The notes beneath the pieces are model-generated. The model was not told the origin of the DNA. It ran no database searches and worked only from the letters and a program-made list of their open reading frames with translations. From the NCBI GenBank assembly GCA_001798105.1, contig MGRI01000110.1, forward strand, positions 10,025 through 20,647: DNA of 10,623 nucleotides. Reading direction: 5' to 3'. Made by a program: the position numbers and the translations under genes. The DNA comes from Deltaproteobacteria bacterium RIFCSPHIGHO2_02_FULL_40_11. GTDB taxonomy: Bacteria; Bdellovibrionota; JACOXK01; 2-02-FULL-40-11. This document shows positions 5,987-10,623 of the stretch, piece by piece (within the stretch, counting starts at the first letter, position 1; each line of letters starts with the position of its first letter).

Positions 5987-7846
5987 TTATTTTAGAAGGC
6001 CAGACACAAATGGAAAGACATCGAGGTAGGAAATTTCACCTGTTTTTTCAGGTGAAATATTCGGGCCCCAGGCTGCAAAAATACCCTTCATGAGTTTTAA
6101 AGAAGGATCATAGCCGTGTTGACCGTAAAAAGAAGCTTGCTGTGTAATTTCGCCCGAGGTTTCCAAGTCTGTCAGATGATAGCCGGGGTTTCCCACCAAA
6201 ATAATATCGCCACTATTCGTGTGGTCTAGGCCATAATCTTTTGCATTTTTTTGTGTGAGAATAAAATCGATGGCGGGATCGTCTTTAAAAATTTCAATGA
6301 GTCGCTTGACCATGGCCTCATGCTGACTTTGAGGGACAATCCCATTTTTTTGGCGGCCTTCTAGATTTAAATAAATGTGGCTTACACCGCCAGAAGAAAA
6401 GGATCTCGCATAATATGTTTTTTGACCATTTGCATTTTCTTCAATAAATCCTCTTCTCACAAGAACGCGGTTTGGAAAGTAAACGGTGTGCAGAGGCGCC
6501 ATGCCATGGTCTGAAACAATGACCAAGTTCGAATTTTTTTGGCTTTTCATGAGTTCATGAATGACCTGATTGGCTTGGAGATAGCCTTTGTGGATCACAT
6601 TTAAATATTTTTCACTTTTTTCTTTGGAGTAATCCTTTTGTTTGGGGTCGATCATAAAGTAGGCATGCTGCAATTCATCCAAAATGGGTTGGTAACTTAA
6701 AAGGAGATCGTAGTCGTAGATTTTTGTGGAAAGTAAGGTCACTTTTTTAAAGTACTCTGAAAAGGTAATCGCTTGTTCTAAAACCATGTCTGTGGTGAGG
6801 ACTTCGCTTTCTTTATCCGGAGCACCGGGCCAAATGCCAACTTCTTTTTCCACGCGTGTTGCAAAGGCACCTGGAAAAGCGGTATTACGATGCAGGCCAC
6901 CCACGTAGAGCGTTACTTTGGACAGGTCTTTTTCAATATGAACCAATCGGCAGAGACTGCCTTTGAAAACGCCTTCCGAATGAAATGTAAGTTCAATCCA
7001 GGGTTTGTTTTTAAGATCGATGATATCTAAATAGCCATTGTTCAGATCCTCATCCGTATCGAACAAAAGAGCGTCGTAATTTTTTTCTTGGTCGTCTGTG
7101 GTGTCGAGTGTGTAGAGGGTATAGGGAATTTGTCTTTCGTTGCCTTCATGGTGCACGTCTGTGGTATAGCCGTGAATCTGGTCTGAAGTTGTTTTTATTT
7201 TTTCAGATGTTTTTTCATACAAATAGACATGCGATCGCAAGGGAATGCTAAAGGTTTTAATCTGTTTGGGCAATGCATGGGGATGATTTTCAAAGGCTTC
7301 TGGTTTCATATGAACGGCAAATGAAGGATATTCGCCTTGCGTATAGGCCAGTCCAAAGTCTGTGGTTCGGCGTTCATCTTGAAGATCAACACCGGGGAAC
7401 GCAATGGATCCGACAGTGAGTCCTTTTTGCATGGCCACTTCCCAAATGGCGGGCGTTTGCTTTGAAATTTTTGCTGAAAATCCGTTTTGGCCGCTTGTGA
7501 TTTCATCTGAAACAGTGTGAAAGGTATTGGAAACAACACCATGACGTCCAGGCGTTGCCCCCGTTGCAATGGAAATATGGCTTGTGGCTGTGAGCGAAGG
7601 AAGTGCCACTTTCATGCCATCTGCAATGACACCTTCTTTTTGAATGATGCCCAAGCCTTTTGTTGAAAATGCATCCTTCAAATACAACTGTAAGACTTCA
7701 TTCATAAAGCCATCAAAACTAATCAAAATAACTTTTGAACGTTTTGCTTGGGCAAGGGAGGTGCTCGATTTTAAAGGAGATAAAAATAGAGCAATTATTA
7801 CAGCAAAAAGCGTCAGTAGAGAGATCTTTTTAAGCATTGTTTTCAT
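5987..7846 (-). CDS. Exported alkaline-phosphatase-superfamily phosphodiesterase/pyrophosphatase
   Basis: This 619-aa protein belongs to the type I phosphodiesterase/nucleotide pyrophosphatase group (alkaline phosphatase superfamily, PF01663 type), two-zinc enzymes that cleave phosphodiester or phosphomonoester bonds. A signal peptide (about 1-34, ending SLAQA) sends it to the periplasm. The metal and nucleophile residues are all visible: Asp45 in ISFDGF, the probable nucleophile Thr86 in PSLTATSH, Asp390 and His394 in DELQH, Asp446-His447 in SDHGM, and His577 in GQHGYDP. The substrate cannot be read from sequence; nucleotides, phosphonates or lipid head groups are all possible. An insertion of about 200 residues (170-350) separates the first and second metal motifs. 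The ATG at 7846 and another three codons later both lack a Shine-Dalgarno. It lies between a protease gene and lnt, probably co-transcribed with both. Confidence 0.9.
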   Translation of the reverse strand: MKTMLKKISLLTLFAVIIALFLSPLKSSTSLAQAKRSKVILISFDGFMNEVLQLYLKDAFSTKGLGIIQKEGVIADGMKVALPSLTATSHISIATGATPGRHGVVSNTFHTVSDEITSGQNGFSAKISKQTPAIWEVAMQKGLTVGSIAFPGVDLQDERRTTDFGLAYTQGEYPSFAVHMKPEAFENHPHALPKQIKTFSIPLRSHVYLYEKTSEKIKTTSDQIHGYTTDVHHEGNERQIPYTLYTLDTTDDQEKNYDALLFDTDEDLNNGYLDIIDLKNKPWIELTFHSEGVFKGSLCRLVHIEKDLSKVTLYVGGLHRNTAFPGAFATRVEKEVGIWPGAPDKESEVLTTDMVLEQAITFSEYFKKVTLLSTKIYDYDLLLSYQPILDELQHAYFMIDPKQKDYSKEKSEKYLNVIHKGYLQANQVIHELMKSQKNSNLVIVSDHGMAPLHTVYFPNRVLVRRGFIEENANGQKTYYARSFSSGGVSHIYLNLEGRQKNGIVPQSQHEAMVKRLIEIFKDDPAIDFILTQKNAKDYGLDHTNSGDIILVGNPGYHLTDLETSGEITQQASFYGQHGYDPSLKLMKGIFAAWGPNISPEKTGEISYLDVFPFVSGLLK

Positions 7847-7882
7847 CGCAAGGGATTTAATTTTAATTAACAGATTGCGATG
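7844..7882 (-). promoter_or_regulatory. Inverted repeat enclosing the phosphodiesterase start codon
   Basis: CATCGCAA and TTGCGATG are perfect 8-base inverted repeats at 7844-7851 and 7875-7882. They are separated by 23 AT-rich bases, and the inner copy contains the ATG start codon (7846-7844). In a transcript running through from the protease gene, the arms would pair and cover the initiation codon. The same sequence could instead be a protein-binding operator. Confidence 0.5.
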
Positions 7883-7893
7883 AAGCGCGTCAA
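7865..7893 (-). promoter_or_regulatory. Possible internal vegetative promoter
   Basis: On the minus strand, TTGACG (7893-7888) is a good -35 box. It is followed after 17 bases by TTAATT (7870-7865), a poor -10 box within an AT-rich stretch. If real, it would give the phosphodiesterase-lnt pair sigma-54-independent expression, which would suit lnt, an essential gene in many Gram-negative bacteria. The weak -10 keeps confidence low. Confidence 0.25.
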
Positions 7894-7900
7894 GGAAAGA

Positions 7901-9013
7901 TTACTGGGTGCGAGATAGGTCTTTTAAGACTTGGTCGGCATTGACAATGCCACCCGTTTTCACTCTATTTTTAAGCTGTTTTACAGGTAAAATATTTTTA
8001 AGAATGACGGCTTTAATTTGTGTTGCAGGGAGTACTCCAAATTTAGAAAGTGCAAGGGCTGCCACGCCGGTTACAACGGCTGTCGCTTGAGAGGTCCCCG
8101 TCATGGTGCCATATTTTCCCCCGGGTAGCGTGCTATACACTTGATGCCCCGGAGCTGCGACATCAATGCGCTCTGGGCCATAGTTGGAAGAATCTACCAG
8201 ATTTTGGTCTTGGGTAATGGCTGCCACAGAAATAATATTTTCTAAATCATAGGAAGCAGGGTAGTAGGCATGTGTGTCTGCATTTTGTCTTTCGTTGCCA
8301 GCAGCGGCAATCACTAAAATTCCTTTTTTCCGAGCTTCTTCAATCACAGCATGTTCTGCGCTGGAAAATTCTGCCCCCCCGCCAGAGTAATTAATAATAT
8401 GGGCTCCGTTTTGAACGGCATATTTAAAAGCTTGAATGGTATTTTTAAGATTGTCACTTCCTGGAGCAGATTGGGCGTAGTATTTTAAAATCATGAGACT
8501 CACATTGGGGCAAATGCCAGAAATCCCAATGCCATTCCCTTTGACGGCGCCAATAATGCCGGCCACATGGGTGCCGTGTCCATGGTCGTCTTCAGGGCGG
8601 TTCGTGTTTGCCACAAAGTTCCAGCCGTGAATATCATCGATGTAACCATTGCCATCATCATCGATGCCATTTCCCGGAATTTCTTTGGTGTTCTGCCAAA
8701 GATTGTTTTTCAGATCTGGGTGCGTAAGGTCGATGCCGGTGTCAATCACCGCCACAATAATTCTTTTATCGCCTTGAGAAAGTTTCCAGGCATCTTGAAT
8801 ATTTAAATTTTTCTGATCTTCTAAAACCCAACTTTTAGAAAGATAGGGATCTAAAAGGGTGGGCGCTACAAATGTTGGGGCAAACGCTTGGGCCTGGGGG
8901 ACAAAGGGGTTATTGAGTGCTGTATACGGGCCCACCCAAGATTTGAGGTTAAAGGCCAGGACAAAGGTGATGAGTAAGATATAAATTGAAACAATTAAAA
9001 CCCGATTCCGCAT
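7901..9013 (-). CDS. Subtilisin-like serine protease (S8 family), exported or membrane-anchored
   Basis: This 370-aa subtilase has a complete catalytic triad: Asp91 (AVIDTGID), His146 (HGHGTHVAG) and Ser308 (GTMTGTSQA), with oxyanion Asn240 (AAAGN). An acidic Gly-rich insert at about 114-128 (GNGIDDDGNGYIDD) is a typical calcium-binding loop of this family. The N-terminus (about 4-21) is a hydrophobic helix without an obvious cleavage site, so it is either a signal peptide or an anchor facing the periplasm. Only about 45 residues lie between that helix and the mature-domain start (DPYLSKSWVLEDQ...), so no full-length I9 propeptide is present. There is no C-terminal extension. The gene follows a perfect sigma-54 promoter at unusually short distance, lacks a Shine-Dalgarno, and ends 54 bases before the phosphodiesterase gene on the same strand. 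Confidence 0.93.
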   Translation of the reverse strand: MRNRVLIVSIYILLITFVLAFNLKSWVGPYTALNNPFVPQAQAFAPTFVAPTLLDPYLSKSWVLEDQKNLNIQDAWKLSQGDKRIIVAVIDTGIDLTHPDLKNNLWQNTKEIPGNGIDDDGNGYIDDIHGWNFVANTNRPEDDHGHGTHVAGIIGAVKGNGIGISGICPNVSLMILKYYAQSAPGSDNLKNTIQAFKYAVQNGAHIINYSGGGAEFSSAEHAVIEEARKKGILVIAAAGNERQNADTHAYYPASYDLENIISVAAITQDQNLVDSSNYGPERIDVAAPGHQVYSTLPGGKYGTMTGTSQATAVVTGVAALALSKFGVLPATQIKAVILKNILPVKQLKNRVKTGGIVNADQVLKDLSRTQ

Positions 9014-9028
9014 GATGCTTATATATAG

Positions 9029-9044
9029 AGCAAGGGGCGTGCCA
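9029..9044 (-). promoter_or_regulatory. Sigma-54 promoter (-24/-12) of the protease operon
   Basis: On the minus strand TGGCACGCCCCTTGCT matches the sigma-54 consensus at every defined position. The start of transcription should be near 9018, only five bases before the ATG at 9013. It would drive the protease and, by read-through, the phosphodiesterase and lnt. Confidence 0.9.
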
Positions 9045-9059
9045 GAAAATTTAGGTCGC

Positions 9060-9072
9060 TAAGCTATTGAAA
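9060..9072 (-). promoter_or_regulatory. IHF-like site of the protease promoter
   Basis: Read on the minus strand, TTTCAATAGCTTA matches the IHF consensus WATCAANNNNTTR with one mismatch, at about -54 to -42 from the predicted start of transcription. It sits between the -24/-12 element and the strong palindrome at 9113-9135, the expected place for IHF-assisted looping. Confidence 0.6.
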
Positions 9073-9112
9073 TTATTTATGAATTATTTGTGTTGGGGCG
9101 TTGATCACAGGC

Positions 9113-9135
9113 TCAGTGCCGCCGAGCGGCACTGA
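9113..9135. promoter_or_regulatory. Perfect 10-bp-arm palindrome, candidate enhancer site
   Basis: TCAGTGCCGC (9113-9122) and GCGGCACTGA (9126-9135) are perfect inverted repeats around a three-base CGA centre. The centre (9124) lies at about -106 from the protease transcription start. Neither strand has a T run after the stem, so it is not a standard intrinsic terminator. The position favours an enhancer-binding-protein (NtrC-type) dimer site. A structured RNA end for the transglycosylase transcript is the alternative. Confidence 0.55.
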
Positions 9136-9177
9136 AAATTTAAGAACAGGCAGTAAAAATTGTTAAAATACATGTAA

Positions 9178-9225
9178 TATCAATGGGTTATGTGTGTTTT
9201 TTAATTTTTTGTACATGTCCTTGAC
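9178..9225 (+). promoter_or_regulatory. Degenerate mirror-image IHF/sigma-54-like element
   Basis: On the plus strand, TATCAATGGGTTA (9178-9190) is a perfect match to the IHF consensus, inside a stretch that resembles 1143-1211 base for base over much of its length. At the expected distance, the -24/-12 element is degenerate (TGTACATGTCCTTGAC, 9210-9225): the TTG of the -12 box remains but GC is lost. It points into the 3' end of the convergent transglycosylase gene, with no gene to drive. It is probably a decayed promoter, though the IHF site may still serve the shared region. Confidence 0.45.
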
Positions 9226-9246
9226 AGCTGTTTTGGAAATTTTGAG

Positions 9247-10623
9247 TTAAGGAAAAACCTTAAATTTCCCCTCATGAATGAGCAGGAGATTTGAATAGTT
9301 TCGAGAAATAAGCTTTACGTACGTTCGGGTTTCTTTATAGGGAATTTGTTCAATGAATTCTTCTATGTCATTTGACCAATAACGTTCCACCCAGGTTTTA
9401 ACGGCTTTGTGGTTGGCGTTGTAGGCAGCCAGAGCCAAAATCAGGTTTCCTTTGTATCTTTGAATGAGTTTTGAAATATAGTACACGCAATAAAATAAGT
9501 TTGTGTCTGGATCTAAAAGTTCATCTTTATGGTTTAGGGGGCGTCCGAGTTCTTTCCCAAGGTGGCGCGCCATCATGGGTTGCATTTGTAAAAGCCCATA
9601 AGCATCTGCCTCAGAAATCACATTGGGATCAAAGGCACTTTCTTGACGCATGATCGATAAAATCAAATAAGGGTCTACATGATATTTCTTTGAATATTTT
9701 TGAATCAGCTTCCAATAAGGTTTTGGGTATAAAATCAGTAAATGCTCTTTGGGAAGATCTTCAAAGGATTCGTTTTGGAGGCGATTTAAAATCTTGAATG
9801 AATTGACAGAATTTCCCGAGAGCCCATACAGCGCTGAAATATAATATTGAAAGGAAATGGGCGTTTTTAAAAGATCGCCATTCGGAAGGGCCTGCTCGAG
9901 TTCGTATTGCGCTTCTTGGCCCAGTTTTAATTCTAAAAGCGCTTTGGCCGTTTCAAAGTGGGGTTGTTTGGCGCTTTCTAACGCTTTTTCGGGAAACGAA
10001 AAAAATTGATGCGCCCTAAAAGCGGGTTGATCTTTTTGGTGTTGGAGGCGATTTAAAGCGCGCATGGAATAATAAGAATAATGTTCTTTTTTAATAATTT
10101 CTTGGAAAACTTCCTGGGCACGCTGATGGCGCTTTAATTTTTCATAGGTGCGCCCCAACCAATAGCTTACCGTACCATACCAGTCGGATTTTGGATGTTG
10201 GGTTCTAAAATAGATAAAATCTTCAATAGCAGTTTCATATTGTTTGCTTTTATAGGCATACCATCCTTTAAAATAATCGATTTCTTCAGCCAAAATGAGA
10301 TCTGCCACATCTTCAGCAGCTTTTCCCATATACCAGCGAGCGCTTTTATAACGATACCGTTCGGCAGAAATTTTAGCCAAAATAAAGTAAGCCCTCCCCA
10401 CATAGCGGTGATAGGGCCAGCGGATCAGTTTCCACAGGTATTTTTGGGTTGTTTCAGTTTCATCGTTATTCCAATGATATTTGGCCAGTTCATACAGCCA
10501 TCTGGGGTTATACGGAAACTTAGGGTCTGCTTTTTCAAAGCGTGAAAGCGCGTGAAGTGTTTTTTGGAATTCTTTTTTGCGCCCTTGGCGTTTATAAATG
10601 GTGGCTAGGTTCATGAGTGCATC
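9247..10623 (-). CDS. Lytic murein transglycosylase with TPR-like helical region (5' end outside the window)
   Basis: The frame stays open to the window edge: the codons before the first visible Met (10614) read Asp-Ala-Leu and fit a TPR motif (DALMNLATIYKRQGR), so the start lies beyond 10623. Numbering from that Met, residues 1-300 are helical TPR-like repeats (for example YWLGRTYEKLKRHQRAQEVF). Residues about 302-440 form an SLT (GH23) domain like Slt70: catalytic Glu325 in RQESAFDP, then AYGLLQMQP, AAYNAN, and IPYKETRTYV. AYNAN replaces the more usual AYNAG. These enzymes cleave the MurNAc-GlcNAc bond of peptidoglycan, leaving 1,6-anhydro ends, in the periplasm. Signal peptide and promoter are not visible. 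No canonical terminator follows the stop; the nearest hairpin is 112 bases away. Confidence 0.93.
   Translation of the reverse strand, partial: DALMNLATIYKRQGRKKEFQKTLHALSRFEKADPKFPYNPRWLYELAKYHWNNDETETTQKYLWKLIRWPYHRYVGRAYFILAKISAERYRYKSARWYMGKAAEDVADLILAEEIDYFKGWYAYKSKQYETAIEDFIYFRTQHPKSDWYGTVSYWLGRTYEKLKRHQRAQEVFQEIIKKEHYSYYSMRALNRLQHQKDQPAFRAHQFFSFPEKALESAKQPHFETAKALLELKLGQEAQYELEQALPNGDLLKTPISFQYYISALYGLSGNSVNSFKILNRLQNESFEDLPKEHLLILYPKPYWKLIQKYSKKYHVDPYLILSIMRQESAFDPNVISEADAYGLLQMQPMMARHLGKELGRPLNHKDELLDPDTNLFYCVYYISKLIQRYKGNLILALAAYNANHKAVKTWVERYWSNDIEEFIEQIPYKETRTYVKLISRNYSNLLLIHEGKFKVFP

Noticed and set aside
7306..7569. Alternative frames inside the phosphodiesterase, protease, lnt and transglycosylase genes
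   Set aside because: They lie wholly inside genes with complete catalytic motifs, have no ribosome-binding sites and show no recognisable protein features.
9113..9135. Hairpin as the intrinsic terminator of the transglycosylase gene
   Set aside because: There is no T run after the stem on the minus strand and it is 112 bases from the stop codon; the enhancer reading fits its position better.

Overview
The window looks like chromosome from a Gram-negative bacterium with moderate to low GC content. Four proteins carry lipoprotein signal peptides, one is a predicted outer-membrane beta-barrel, and apolipoprotein N-acyltransferase (Lnt) and a Slt70-type murein transglycosylase are present. Three promoters match the sigma-54 -24/-12 consensus exactly. 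That density of sigma-54 promoters, together with the protein style, suggests a deltaproteobacterial or Bdellovibrionota-like lineage. This placement is an inference, because no rRNA or marker gene is visible. Every recognisable gene product is exported, membrane-bound or acts on the cell envelope. There is no phage, CRISPR, tRNA or rRNA gene and no intact mobile element.

Layout. A coiled-coil lipoprotein (21-998, +) ends in a strong intrinsic terminator. Next comes a sigma-54 promoter (1196-1211) driving a small coiled-coil protein (1270-1548) and a beta-barrel outer-membrane protein (1576-2415). Facing them, with stop codons overlapping by 4 bp, is a small lipoprotein (2412-2900, -) with its own sigma-54 promoter. 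A second small lipoprotein (3135-3644, -) is followed by a palindromic terminator-like repeat. It is divergent from a 270-aa lipoprotein (3687-4499, +), whose 3' end overlaps the 3' end of lnt by 83 bp on opposite strands. On the minus strand, a subtilisin-like protease (7901-9013), an alkaline-phosphatase-superfamily phosphodiesterase (5987-7846) and lnt (4417-5985) form a probable operon behind a third sigma-54 promoter. The right edge is a TPR plus SLT-domain lytic transglycosylase, open at its 5' end.

The most informative signal is regulatory. Each of the three sigma-54 promoters has an IHF-like site (consensus WATCAANNNNTTR, 0-1 mismatches) at about -42 to -67. Two also have an inverted repeat centred near -106 to -108, where enhancer-binding proteins usually bind. 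In 9014-9246 a 10-bp-arm palindrome sits almost exactly midway between a working minus-strand promoter and a degenerate mirror-image plus-strand copy that now points into the end of the transglycosylase gene. This looks like the relic of a divergent sigma-54 control region. The envelope genes are therefore probably members of one sigma-54/IHF regulon. What the regulon does cannot be read from this window.
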